Position numbers and translations under genes: made by a program. The notes beneath the pieces were generated by a model, which was given only the letters and a program-made list of their open reading frames with translations, was not told the origin of the DNA and did not search any database. Below, in pieces: positions 36,784 to 48,937 of a stretch of 64,000 nt of DNA; position 1 is the first letter of the stretch; the number at the start of each line of letters is the position of its first letter. Source of the DNA: Acidobacteriota bacterium (GTDB lineage: Bacteria > Acidobacteriota > Terriglobia > Terriglobales > Acidobacteriaceae); assembly GCA_021805025.1 (NCBI GenBank), contig JAJZGF010000004.1, positions 1 to 64,000 on the forward strand, written 5' to 3'.

Positions 36784-38811
36784 CTACTTCGTGGCCAGGG
36801 ACCACTCCTGCTCGCCGCGCTGCAGCAGGGACGCGCGATCTTCGGGCAGAATCCATCGCTGGGTGACCAATGCATCAACGGCACTTCCGTACTGGTTGAG
36901 ATAGTCCTCGCGGTCCCGGTAGCGCTCTGCAATGGACTTGCGCGGATCGCCTGTCTTCTCGCGATCCGCTGCCGTTTTGGGGAATGGAAGGTAGGAGCCT
37001 TCAAAAGAAACACGCTGATCGGGCGCGCCAATCGAGGGGTCACGCAGATTCCATCCGGTGTAGGTGGCCAGAGGAACAGAGACCGCAGGCAAACGCACGC
37101 CATCGCGGTCGTTCCCGTCCGCGTCCACCTGGGGCACAAGCACAGGGAAAAACCTGCCAATCTTCGGCGGCTGAATGTTGAGGATTCCCTGTCTCCAGTT
37201 CGGGCCGAAGTCCAGACGATACCCTTCGTTGGCCTCGTGCGGCTGATTCACGCCGGGGATGGATGGAAATGCATACTTGCTCAACGACACGAGGGTTCCG
37301 TCAGCGATCTTTGGATAGCTGCTCGGAGGCGGCAGCGTGTTGGTACGCACCCACGCATCCATGTTGGCAATCATCGCTCTCCAGAAGAACTGGATGGGCA
37401 GCGGCGACTCGGGCTCCTGCCCGATGAGATCCCGCGGTCCTTCAAGTCGAGGACGCGACGGAAACGGGCCTGTGCCGTGTTGAAGGCCGGTGAAGTGATA
37501 GATGCGAACGTTGTCCGAGATCGGCACGTCGCGCTTGCCGTCGGCGCTCACGTGAATCAACGCCGCCGCGCGGCCCCAATACTCATAGGAAGTGAGAGAA
37601 AGAAAGATTCTGGGTACAACCTTCTCCGCTGTGGACCGGTCGAGCAATCCGCCCGTTTCTCCTGTTACAGGGTCGTTCTCCGGCAGATCGGTGAAGGGAA
37701 AGATGTCTACCGGGAAAAGCACAGATGAGGTAGGCTGTGCGTCGCGCGAAGGCTGCGCAAAGCGATAGTTGAAGCTGCCCCGGCCCGCTCCCGCCACATG
37801 AGCAAGAACTCCGTCGAGCGCCATTCTGCCTTCTTCGTCGGCATTGAATCCCTCATAGAGCATGTCGCGCAGGAAACGCCCGTCTTGCGAGATGCCCTCG
37901 CCATAGACGCGCTTAACGGGCGTTACGGCAGCGGGATCGTGCTTGGCATACGAAGCAAAGTCCCGCATGGCGGCCAAGCCTCCGCCCGCGACCACAGGGT
38001 CGGCCACGACGTAGACGTATTCATAGATTTTGCCGGGCTGAAAGCCGCCGTTCAGGTGGATGAACCGATCGCTGGGTACGAGCTTGCCGTCCAGAGTATG
38101 CGCGAACTGCCACTCGGCGCGGGGGATCAGGGTCCGCTGCGCGTCGCGCGAATCTCGAACGGTGAGCACATTGCGCGGATCGTCGGGCGCGGCGACAGGA
38201 TATTCGCTCCCGCCAATACGGCCGACGATGAGGTGCCCCAGGGGAATCTCGGGCATCGGCTGCGCGGGCATCAGGTCGCCCCGCAGCAAGCCGGTGATGG
38301 TCTTGCCGTTCTCTTTCGCCACCGGCGCATAGAATCGCAATGCGCCGGGGCCGTCGGCGTCCCACTGCCACCCCAGGCTTACGATGGTGAAGCCGTTGCG
38401 CAGCAGCCAGCCGTCTCCCGCGTCCTTTGCAAGATCCCAGTCGCCGCCGTCTACCAGGGCAATGATGTGCCCGCGGCCCCGATTGGGAACCTCCAGAATC
38501 ATCGAGCCGTTGCCCTTCACTGCATCCTTCGGGCGCACCGCAATAAAGTCCGAAGAGAACTCGACTTCGCCGTTACGCAGGTTCACCGCGTTGCGAAGAT
38601 CGACGATGTTCCGGTTGTGCGGGTTGTCCACAGGGAGAGAGAAAATGACCCGCCCGGTGATGCGCTCATAGGCGCCTGCAGCGCCGAATGCCCTGCCGTT
38701 CAGCACATCGGTACGGGAAGCAATCTCGACGCGCACGACGCGCGCAGCAAGCGGCACGCTCGCGAAAGCGAGAGTCAGAAGGGAAAGACACGCAAAGGGT
38801 CGCACGCGCAT
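36784..38811 (-). CDS. Secreted PF20091-type alpha/beta-hydrolase domain protein
   Basis: A 675-residue exported protein with a signal peptide (about residues 1-23). The sequence after it (VVRVEIASRTDVLNGRAFG, then AYERITGRVIF) is characteristic of the alpha/beta-hydrolase-domain family common in Acidobacteria and Proteobacteria. The middle (about 270-480) carries the hydrolase-like core. The substrate is unknown and I cannot place the catalytic triad with confidence. It stands alone; the gap to glgE (38812-38962) holds no gene. Confidence 0.8.
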   Translation of the reverse strand: MRVRPFACLSLLTLAFASVPLAARVVRVEIASRTDVLNGRAFGAAGAYERITGRVIFSLPVDNPHNRNIVDLRNAVNLRNGEVEFSSDFIAVRPKDAVKGNGSMILEVPNRGRGHIIALVDGGDWDLAKDAGDGWLLRNGFTIVSLGWQWDADGPGALRFYAPVAKENGKTITGLLRGDLMPAQPMPEIPLGHLIVGRIGGSEYPVAAPDDPRNVLTVRDSRDAQRTLIPRAEWQFAHTLDGKLVPSDRFIHLNGGFQPGKIYEYVYVVADPVVAGGGLAAMRDFASYAKHDPAAVTPVKRVYGEGISQDGRFLRDMLYEGFNADEEGRMALDGVLAHVAGAGRGSFNYRFAQPSRDAQPTSSVLFPVDIFPFTDLPENDPVTGETGGLLDRSTAEKVVPRIFLSLTSYEYWGRAAALIHVSADGKRDVPISDNVRIYHFTGLQHGTGPFPSRPRLEGPRDLIGQEPESPLPIQFFWRAMIANMDAWVRTNTLPPPSSYPKIADGTLVSLSKYAFPSIPGVNQPHEANEGYRLDFGPNWRQGILNIQPPKIGRFFPVLVPQVDADGNDRDGVRLPAVSVPLATYTGWNLRDPSIGAPDQRVSFEGSYLPFPKTAADREKTGDPRKSIAERYRDREDYLNQYGSAVDALVTQRWILPEDRASLLQRGEQEWSLATK

Positions 38812-38962
38812 GGCTGGAAGAGTAGCACCCCGCGCAGACCGAAAGCGAAAGGATAGTGTGCGATCATGTGCGCGGGTTCAGCGTTGCGTCGTCCGCGTTC
38901 AGTGCGCAAGAGGGGGACGCACCTCCGGCCTCGCCCCTCCGGCTTTTGTCGCTCTGGGCCGC

Positions 38963-40960
38963 TTACAGGAAATACTCGAAGTCCGCTTCGACCTTCATGC
39001 GGCGGTGGATCTTGAAGATGTGCCCGGCCTGGCGCGATGGATTCAGCTCCACGTAGTTGCGCGGCCCGTGCCACAGGTAGCGCTCGCCGGTGAGCAGGTC
39101 CTCTGCCTCATAGCCGCGGTCATAGGGAATCTCGAGTTCGCCGAGCGGCAGAGAAACAAAGCCGGACTGCGTGTGGTGCGGGTCGAGGTTAACGACCATG
39201 AGCAGCAGGTTCGAGCGGTCCTCTGACTCCTTGGTGTAGCAGATGAGCTGATCGTTTTCCGTAAAGTGGAAGCGCAGTGACCAGTCTCCCTGCAGCGCCT
39301 CATTCCCGTTGCGAATTGCGTTCACGGTTGCAACGAGCGGCCTCAGGCTGTGCGGGCGGTCCAGGTCCCAGTGGCGGATCTCGTACTTCTCTGAGTCGAG
39401 ATACTCCTCACTCCCCTGGCGCACGGGCTTGTGCTCCATCAGTTCAAAAGCAGGTCCATAGATGCCGTAGTTCGCGCCGAGCGTAGCCGCGAGCAGCAGA
39501 CGAATCGAAAACGCAGCACGTCCGCCAATCTGCAAAAACTCAGTGAGAATGTCCGGCGTGTTCGGCCACTGGTTCGGGCGGAAGAACTCGCGCACCGGGG
39601 TTTGAGTCAGCTCGGTGAGATAGGCTGTCAATTCACCCTTTGCGTTGCGCCACGGGAAGTATGTATACGACTGGCTGAAGCCAAGCTTCGCGAGACGATA
39701 CATGATCTTGGGCCGCGTGAACGCCTCCGCCAAAAAGAGCACTTCCGGATGGTCCCGCTTGATCGCGGTGATGCACCACTCCCAGAAGGGAAAGGCTTTG
39801 GTGTGCGGGTTGTCGACGCGGAAGATGGTGACGCCTTGCGCAATCCAGTACTCAAATACGCCCTTCAGCTCCTGCCACATTCCCGTCCAGTCTTCGCTCT
39901 CAAAATCGAAGGGATAGATGTCCTGATATTTCTTCGGCGGATTCTCCGCATACTGAATCGTTCCATCGGGCCGCTTGCGAAACCAGTTCTCGTGCTCACT
40001 TACATATGGATGATCGGGCGCGGTCTGGAATGCGATGTCCATGGCGACAGAGAGATTGAGCTGCTGCGCCTTCGCAACAAAGCGCCGGAAGTCATCCAGT
40101 GTGCCCAGCGCAGGCAGGATGGACTTGTGGCCGCCTTCTGCCGATCCGATGGCCCACGGGCTGCCCTGATCGCCGGGCTTCGACTCGGGGTTGTTGTTGG
40201 GGCCTTTGCGAAAGGTGCGCCCGATGGGATGAATCGGCGGCATGTAAACAACGTTGAAGCCCATCTCCGCGATGTAGGGCAGCCGGCGCTCGCAGTCGGC
40301 AAAGGTGCCGTGCTGGCCTGGCTGCTGTGCCGTAGAGCGCGGAAAAAACTCATACCAGGAGCTGAACCGCGCGCGGACCGGCTCGACAACGATCTTCACT
40401 TCGCGGTCGGACTCGGTGGCGTAGCGCTTGTCGGGATAGCGCTGCACCAGCTCATGCAGTGTTTGGTCCGTCGCATGGATGCGCAGATCCTTTGCCGCCT
40501 TGCCTGACCGCAATACTTGCGCGCGCTCGCGCAGCCACATGGCGTCCGCTCCGGTAGCGCGATCCGCTGTTTCGCTGATGAGATCCGCCCCGATGAGATA
40601 GTCAACTGGCGCATCGGAGCCCGCCTTGATGCGCTTGAGCAGCGCCACGCGCCATGTCTCAAAGTGGTCCACCCAGCCCAGCACCTTGAAGCCGTAGCGG
40701 CCCAGCTCGCTCACGCGAAACGCAGCGGTCCAACGGTCGTTGACCAGAGGGCCCATGGGAATCTCGGTCCATTCGTCCGAGCCCTCGCGATGCGCCAGCA
40801 GCGACGCAGCAATCGAGTCATGCCCGTCGGTGAAGATGTCGGCCTCGACGCGCACCTGGTCGCCGACGGTGCGCTTGGCCGGAAAGCGTCCCGCGTCTAC
40901 CTCCGGAGAGATGGCTTCAATTACAACGCGCTTGCGTCCGTCTTTGGGAGTGTGGCTCAT
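38963..40960 (-). CDS. glgE: Maltosyltransferase GlgE
   Basis: Transfers maltosyl units from alpha-maltose-1-phosphate to alpha-1,4-glucan (GH13 subfamily 3). The 665-residue protein has an N-terminal domain, the GH13 barrel from about residue 200, and a C-terminal beta domain. FRVDNPHTK gives nucleophile Asp383, FLAEAFTRP gives acid/base Glu412, and NTPDILTEF gives Asp470. These sit within 11 residues of the characterised Streptomyces GlgE catalytic positions. ATG 40960 has AAGGA 8 nt upstream. It follows glgM by 86 bp, forming a two-gene alpha-glucan pathway. Confidence 0.95.
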   Translation of the reverse strand: MSHTPKDGRKRVVIEAISPEVDAGRFPAKRTVGDQVRVEADIFTDGHDSIAASLLAHREGSDEWTEIPMGPLVNDRWTAAFRVSELGRYGFKVLGWVDHFETWRVALLKRIKAGSDAPVDYLIGADLISETADRATGADAMWLRERAQVLRSGKAAKDLRIHATDQTLHELVQRYPDKRYATESDREVKIVVEPVRARFSSWYEFFPRSTAQQPGQHGTFADCERRLPYIAEMGFNVVYMPPIHPIGRTFRKGPNNNPESKPGDQGSPWAIGSAEGGHKSILPALGTLDDFRRFVAKAQQLNLSVAMDIAFQTAPDHPYVSEHENWFRKRPDGTIQYAENPPKKYQDIYPFDFESEDWTGMWQELKGVFEYWIAQGVTIFRVDNPHTKAFPFWEWCITAIKRDHPEVLFLAEAFTRPKIMYRLAKLGFSQSYTYFPWRNAKGELTAYLTELTQTPVREFFRPNQWPNTPDILTEFLQIGGRAAFSIRLLLAATLGANYGIYGPAFELMEHKPVRQGSEEYLDSEKYEIRHWDLDRPHSLRPLVATVNAIRNGNEALQGDWSLRFHFTENDQLICYTKESEDRSNLLLMVVNLDPHHTQSGFVSLPLGELEIPYDRGYEAEDLLTGERYLWHGPRNYVELNPSRQAGHIFKIHRRMKVEADFEYFL

Positions 40961-41046
40961 GGCGTTCGTTCGTCCTTCGTGTTTACAGGCTCTCAGGCAA
41001 TCGCATCGCAGCTCCGCGTGGCGCTTCGATGCGGAAAAGGTCTCTG

Positions 41047-42276
41047 TTACTTGTGCGCGCTCCGTTTGCGCTCTTCGATGAGCTGCGCATAGAGCGCGAT
41101 GGTCTGGTGTGCGATGGCAGTCCAACTGAAGGTCTCTTCCACCCGGCGGCGGCCCGCCTCGCCAAAACGACGGCACTTCTCCGGATCGACGAGCATCTGA
41201 TTGAGCCGCGCGGCCAGATCGCGCGCAAACTTCTCCGGATCGCGCGGAAAGCTGGTCACCGGATCGGCATCGAAAGGAACAAGATAGCCGGTTTCGCCCT
41301 CGACGACGACTTCCTTGATGCCGCCCGTGGCGCTGGCCACGACAGGCGCGCGGCAGGCCATGGCTTCAAGGTTGATGATGCCGAATGGCTCGTAGACCGA
41401 TGGGCAGCAGAAGACCCGTGCGTTCGAGTAGAGCTGAATCGCTTCCTGCTTGGTGACCATCTTCTCGATCCACACAATGCGCGGATGCGCCTTGCGCGCT
41501 TCTTCCACTTTGCCGCGCAGCTCGGCGGCAATCTCCGGCGTATCCGGCGCGCCCGCGCAGAGCACGACCTGAGTCTCCGGCGGCAGATAGCGGATAGCAT
41601 CGACCAGATGCGTCACGCCCTTTTGCCGCGTGATGCGCCCGACAAAGAGGATGTACGGCACTGCGGGATCGACGCCGTAATCGGTGAGCGCTTTCGTCTC
41701 GCTGGTCTTCTGATACTCGTTCAGATCGATGCCGTTGTAGATGACGTGAATGCGGGCCGGGTCCACATCGGGATACGCGCGTTGAATATCGGCCTTGGTT
41801 CCTTGCGAAACAGCAATAATGGCGTCAGCGTCCAGCATCGCGGTGCGTTCCATCCACGAGCTCATCGCGTAGCCGCTGCCAAGTTGCTCCGCCTTCCATG
41901 CGCGCAGCGGTTCCAGCGAGTGCGTGGTCAGCACGAACGGCACACTGTAGAGCTTCTTGGCAAGGAAGCCCGCCATAGAGACGTACCAGGTATGCGTGTG
42001 GACGACATCCACGCCTGCGAGCGCCTTCACCTGCGTGAGATTCAGGCTCAGCGCCTCGAGCGCGCCTTTGAATTTGCCTTCCGTCCCGTTGGTGATTTCA
42101 GGCCACGGCTCGGCGCCGCGCACATGCAGGTTGCCGTGGTCGCCGTGCTGCGGACCCCAGCAATGGACCTCAACTTCAATCTCTCTGGCGAGCTCGCGGC
42201 TCAGATAATCGACGTGCACTCCTGCGCCGCCATAGACCTGCGGCGGGTACTCGCGTGTGAACAGGCCTACTCGCAA
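41047..42276 (-). CDS. glgM: GT4 glycogen synthase / maltose-1-phosphate synthase GlgM
   Basis: A 409-residue GT-B glycosyltransferase of the actinobacterial 'glycogen synthase' type (GT4), which in mycobacteria makes alpha-maltose-1-phosphate from ADP-glucose and glucose-1-phosphate, the GlgE substrate. Motifs: FTREYPPQVYGGAGVHV (N-terminal glycine loop), VHTHTWYV, and the C-terminal E-x7-E segment YEPFGIINLEAMA. I chose TTG 42276, preceded by a strong GGGAGG with 7-nt spacing. The frame runs open to 42534, but that part is not GT-like and overlaps threonine aldolase. The GlgM activity is inferred from family plus the glgE neighbour. Confidence 0.9.
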   Translation of the reverse strand: MRVGLFTREYPPQVYGGAGVHVDYLSRELAREIEVEVHCWGPQHGDHGNLHVRGAEPWPEITNGTEGKFKGALEALSLNLTQVKALAGVDVVHTHTWYVSMAGFLAKKLYSVPFVLTTHSLEPLRAWKAEQLGSGYAMSSWMERTAMLDADAIIAVSQGTKADIQRAYPDVDPARIHVIYNGIDLNEYQKTSETKALTDYGVDPAVPYILFVGRITRQKGVTHLVDAIRYLPPETQVVLCAGAPDTPEIAAELRGKVEEARKAHPRIVWIEKMVTKQEAIQLYSNARVFCCPSVYEPFGIINLEAMACRAPVVASATGGIKEVVVEGETGYLVPFDADPVTSFPRDPEKFARDLAARLNQMLVDPEKCRRFGEAGRRRVEETFSWTAIAHQTIALYAQLIEERKRSAHK

Positions 42277-42430
42277 TTCTTTTCCTCCCGCCGGATCCGG
42301 CGCTACGGTCAGAGTGGCAAGCTCTGCTTCAGGTGCGCGCGGAGCCTGGGGTTGAGTCCGTCGGTGCAGCGCGTCGCGGATGAGTGTATTCCGTGGCGGC
42401 AGGAGGCGCAAGAGCCTCGCAGGCTTCCGT

Positions 42431-43480
42431 CTAGTGCGCCGGTACGCAGGCTTCCATCTCCTCGGTGAGCGCCTCGGCTGCCTTGATGCACGCTGCTCGG
42501 TCCACGTCATTGTGAGTGACCAGGCGAATGGCATCAGGACCGACGGCGCTGGCCAGAATGCCGCGGGCCTTGAGCCTTGCCACCAGCGCGGCGGCGGTGA
42601 GCTTGCCGGTGAGACGGAAGATGACGATGTTCGTCTCCACTGTCTTTGGATCGATGGTCACGCCCTCCATGTGCGCCAGCGCTTCAGCCAGCAGGCGCGC
42701 ATTGGCGTGGTCTTCGTGCAGGCGCGCGGGCATTTGCTCCAGCGCGATGAGTCCGGCGGCGGCCAGCACGCCGGCCTGCCTCATGCCACCGCCCAGAGCC
42801 TTGCGGTAGAGCCGTGCCCGTTCCATCAACTCCGCCGAGCCAACCAGCATCGATCCGACCGGCGCGCACAGTCCCTTTGACAGGCTAAACATCACCGTGT
42901 CAAAGCCCCGCGTCAAGGTCTTCACATCCACGCCAAGCGCCGTCGCGGCATTAAAGATGCGCGCCCCATCCAGATGCACGGGGAGCTTACGCTCCCTGGC
43001 CCCGTCCCATATCACCTCCATGGCGGCAAGCGGGGTGATACGGCCGCCTGCCATATTGGCGGTGTTCTCGATTTCAATGAGTCCCGTGGGAGCGCGGAAG
43101 GAACTGCGCCCGTAGATGACCGGCTCGATCTCCTGCCAGGTGAGCGTACCGCCCCTGGTCGTGACAGTGCGCAGCAAACAGCCGGAAAAGACTGCGGTCG
43201 TGGCCATCTCCCAGTCGAGGATGTGGGCACGCGACTCGCAGATGACCTCCTGGCCGGGCTGGGTGTGCAGGCGAATGGCGATCTGGTTGCCCATGGTGCC
43301 GGTGGGCACAAATAGGGCGGCCTCGCGGCCAAAGGTCTCCGCGGCACGCTTTTCCAGCAGGTTCACGGTGGGATCTTCGCCGTAGACATCGTCCCCCACC
43401 TCGGCCGCTGCCATGGCCGCGCGCATCTCGGGCGTGGGCCGCGTTACGGTATCGGATCGCAGGTCAATCAAGGTTTCCAA
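42431..43480 (-). CDS. ltaE: Low-specificity L-threonine aldolase
   Basis: A 349-residue PLP enzyme cleaving threonine or allo-threonine to glycine and acetaldehyde. [15 protein letters not shown] is the family N-terminus and [12 protein letters not shown] holds the PLP-contacting Asp. The Schiff-base Lys202 lies in [13 protein letters not shown]. It is upstream of glgM in the same direction with 154 bp between them, and co-transcription is uncertain. Confidence 0.94.
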   Translation of the reverse strand: METLIDLRSDTVTRPTPEMRAAMAAAEVGDDVYGEDPTVNLLEKRAAETFGREAALFVPTGTMGNQIAIRLHTQPGQEVICESRAHILDWEMATTAVFSGCLLRTVTTRGGTLTWQEIEPVIYGRSSFRAPTGLIEIENTANMAGGRITPLAAMEVIWDGARERKLPVHLDGARIFNAATALGVDVKTLTRGFDTVMFSLSKGLCAPVGSMLVGSAELMERARLYRKALGGGMRQAGVLAAAGLIALEQMPARLHEDHANARLLAEALAHMEGVTIDPKTVETNIVIFRLTGKLTAAALVARLKARGILASAVGPDAIRLVTHNDVDRAACIKAAEALTEEMEACVPAH

Positions 43481-43576
43481 GATGTTCTTCCTTCACACGG
43501 ATCAAAACAAATTCTCGATCAACGAATGGGCATGCAGAAAAATGCTCTTCAGTCCCTATTCCCCGGTCCCTGGCTT

Positions 43577-44566
43577 CTACGGTATCTGCGCCATCGGAAG
43601 CTCAATAATCGGAGTCGTAGTGCCGTTCACTTCCGCATAAGCCCAAAGACCGTGGAAGTTCTGCCGGAGGCCGGGATGCGACTTGAGCAGCGCGTGCATC
43701 ACGGCGATGGCCTCCGTGCGCTGCGCCGAAGGATCGGTGATGCCGATCGACTCATAGGTCACGCCGAGGTCTGCCTGGTGCAGCGACGTGTCAACTCGAA
43801 TGTCATTGATCTTCCAGATACGCGGCCCGTCTGTGAGCGAATAGGGGAAGGCGCTGGCGGGTGAGTTCGCGATGCGTCCCTGTTCCTGCACCAGCCGGTC
43901 CATGTTCGTGGAAGAAAGAAAGTCCACAGGCAGGAGGAGATAGCGCGCCATCTCGTAGGTGTACCAGGCGCTCCATGTGTTGCTGGTCGCGGCCAGCACC
44001 CGGGCGTGTGTCCAGAACCACACGCCATCGTGCCCGTCGATGACACCTTGCCGTACCGACAGCCCGCCGAGGCGCCAGGCGGGCGCAGCGCCGGTCGGAT
44101 CCCAGACAAGTACGAGGCCCATCTGGCCGCCCAGGGGAGCACCTGCTGCGTCTGCCAGCACCACCCCATAGCGGCCGGGCGGCAGTGAGCGCATGTTGAT
44201 GGTGACGGTGAGGGAGCCTGAGGTGTTCGAGCAGAAGAACTGCTCATCCATCGTAGCCTTGGCCGAGGAGTTGTCCAGCAGATAGATCGCGCGCAGTTGC
44301 GCCTGCCCGCCTTTCACCAGCGCGGCGCCATCTTCCACGGCGGACCTCATGCCGGGCCAGTCCTGTGCAATGGCGGGCAAAAGCGCCGCCTGCAGCGTGC
44401 TTTCATCCTGTCGCAGCACGGCCTCCGCCATGCGCGAGCCCATGGCGGCCAGCGCGTTGCGATCCTGCGCGGAGAGCGCAGCCTGTGTGGTGCAGCTTGC
44501 GGCCAGGCCCGCCGCAGGCGCCGCCACCAGCAGCGCCGCCATCCAACCTTTCCAGCAGAGACGCAT
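43577..44566 (-). CDS. Exported protein of unknown function
   Basis: About 329 residues with a signal peptide (WMAALLVAAPAAGLAA) and a mature part that looks mixed alpha/beta. Conserved-looking stretches are LPPGRYGVVLADAAGAPLGGQ and WSAWYTYEMARYLLLPVDF. I chose ATG 44566; GTG 44575 and TTG 44596 are possible. No family is recognised. It is divergent from the gene at 44700. Confidence 0.7.
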   Translation of the reverse strand: MRLCWKGWMAALLVAAPAAGLAASCTTQAALSAQDRNALAAMGSRMAEAVLRQDESTLQAALLPAIAQDWPGMRSAVEDGAALVKGGQAQLRAIYLLDNSSAKATMDEQFFCSNTSGSLTVTINMRSLPPGRYGVVLADAAGAPLGGQMGLVLVWDPTGAAPAWRLGGLSVRQGVIDGHDGVWFWTHARVLAATSNTWSAWYTYEMARYLLLPVDFLSSTNMDRLVQEQGRIANSPASAFPYSLTDGPRIWKINDIRVDTSLHQADLGVTYESIGITDPSAQRTEAIAVMHALLKSHPGLRQNFHGLWAYAEVNGTTTPIIELPMAQIP

Positions 44567-44699
44567 CCGTCGCACATCCCTCTCTGCCCTTCGCAACGCG
44601 TTTCAGCGAGCGTCCGTGGGCCACTGTTAGTCTAGTACAGTGATGCGCTGTGGATTGGCCACAGTCGCGGCCTTGAAGGGCTCAGGAGAGGCAGCTCCC

Positions 44700-45488
44700 A
44701 TGCACTCGTCTACTTGTTTTGAGATGTGCGCGCGGTGCAGCCAGGCGCGCAGCCGGCAGTGGAAGCGTGGTGCGCTTTCCGGGCTTGTCCTGATGGCCGC
44801 GGTCTGCCTCAGCGCGCAAACGCCTTCCGCCAATACCTCGAACTCATCCCCCAGCTCGCAAAAGGCCCCCGCGGCAGCGCACCCCCGGCATCACCGCGCT
44901 GCGCGGCCCGCGGCAGCAAAAGCAGAGGCTGCGACCGCTCCCGCCGCTCCGGCCCAGCCGCCCGCGCCGAAGTGGCCCGTGAATGACAAGCCCGTCCCCG
45001 CGGAGGTGAGCTGGGACAGCCACGGACTGCGCATTCACGCGGCCAATTCCAGCCTGGAGCAGATCCTCGGCGACGTCTCCACCGCGACCGGCACAAAGGT
45101 TGTTGGATTGGCGCATGATGAGCGAGTCTTCGGCGTCTACGGCCCGGGCGCTGCGCGCGATGTCCTCTCGCAGCTTCTGCAGGGATCCGGCTACAACATC
45201 GTGATGGTCGGCGGAGTGGCAGGGGGTGCGCCGCTACAGATTCTGCTGACCGCGCGCAGCGGGAGCACAGCTAGAGCAGGTGCCGCGATGGCGCAGAATA
45301 ACTCCATCAGCTCCGAAGAGGACAGTGAGCCCGAGCCCGAGACGCCCCAACCCCCTCCCGTGCCAGCCAACCCCGCGCCGCAGGGTTTGGGCCCCGCCAA
45401 CGGCGCACCGCTGTCGCCGCCCCAGATTCTGCAGCAGATGCGCGATCGCCAGCAACAGCAGGCTGCACCGCCTTCAACCAACCAATAA
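44700..45488 (+). CDS. Exported protein with STN-like (secretin/TonB short N-terminal) domain
   Basis: About 262 residues. A hydrophobic signal segment (GALSGLVLMAAVCLSAQ) is followed by an Ala/Pro/Lys-rich linker, then an STN-like module at about residues 100-175 (VSWDSHGLRIHAANSSLEQI followed by VVGLAHDERVFGVYGPGAA). The tail is low complexity and rich in Pro, Glu and Gln. STN domains occur in secretins and TonB receptors; alone in a soluble protein they may bridge envelope components. The start is uncertain, with ATG 44640 the alternative. Confidence 0.65.
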   Translation: MHSSTCFEMCARCSQARSRQWKRGALSGLVLMAAVCLSAQTPSANTSNSSPSSQKAPAAAHPRHHRAARPAAAKAEAATAPAAPAQPPAPKWPVNDKPVPAEVSWDSHGLRIHAANSSLEQILGDVSTATGTKVVGLAHDERVFGVYGPGAARDVLSQLLQGSGYNIVMVGGVAGGAPLQILLTARSGSTARAGAAMAQNNSISSEEDSEPEPETPQPPPVPANPAPQGLGPANGAPLSPPQILQQMRDRQQQQAAPPSTNQ

Positions 45489-45538
45489 TGGATCGAGTTG
45501 AGATCCGGCGCCTCGACGCTCCACCGCGGAGCGCACAA

Positions 45539-45556
45539 GCCCCTGAGAGAAGGGGC
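45539..45556. terminator. Hairpin between convergent genes
   Basis: Perfect 6-bp stem GCCCCT/AGGGGC around GAGAGA, lying between two gene ends. It lacks a T-run on either strand, so a terminator role is weakly supported. Confidence 0.3.
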
Positions 45557-45570
45557 GCGAGCGGGAGCGC

Positions 45571-45738
45571 CTAAACGACGTTGGCCGCCTCTTGCCCGGC
45601 CTTGAGAGGTGCGGCAGGCCGACGGGGACGCATCAGCGCGAAACCAACGCGGAACATCGCATACGCCGTCAGTACCCCGAATGCCATTGCGCCTACCGAT
45701 GCACAAACCAGCATCAAAACATTCAATAAATCTGCCAT
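45571..45738 (-). CDS. Short single-pass or double-pass membrane protein
   Basis: 55 residues: a hydrophobic block at about 3-30 (LLNVLMLVCASVGAMAFG), a short second block, then a basic Pro-rich tail (MRPRRPAAPLKA). It resembles short acidobacterial membrane proteins that I have seen without assigned function. ATG 45738 has AGGAG very close (2 nt), while GTG 45780 is an alternative start. It is divergent from uvrA. Confidence 0.55.
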   Translation of the reverse strand: MADLLNVLMLVCASVGAMAFGVLTAYAMFRVGFALMRPRRPAAPLKAGQEAANVV

Positions 45739-45873
45739 AACTCCTGCCTGAGCAAAAAATCCAAGGCGTTCCAAATCCACTTGCAGGCGGCTCTGCGGCC
45801 CTCTGGGGTTCCACTCCCTGCCGCAGAATCGTTGCTGCGATTCTCGCAGAAAATCCGGCGCATTGACCCCTAT

Positions 45874-45891
45874 TTCTATTGACCAATAGAA
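45874..45891. promoter_or_regulatory. 18-bp palindrome in the uvrA promoter region
   Basis: TTCTATTG-AC-CAATAGAA is a perfect inverted repeat with 8-bp arms, 82 nt upstream of uvrA and 135 nt upstream of the divergent small membrane gene. This is the size and symmetry of a dimeric repressor operator. An SOS (LexA) role would fit uvrA but the sequence matches no LexA consensus I know. Confidence 0.45.
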
Positions 45892-45973
45892 TACCTCCAG
45901 AGAGTCCCAATCCAGAAATGGGCATCACGCCTGATCTGGGAAGCGCCCGCCTCACCCACGTTCTCTGAAAAAT

Positions 45974-48933
<2,960 letters not shown>

Positions 48934-48937
<4 letters not shown>

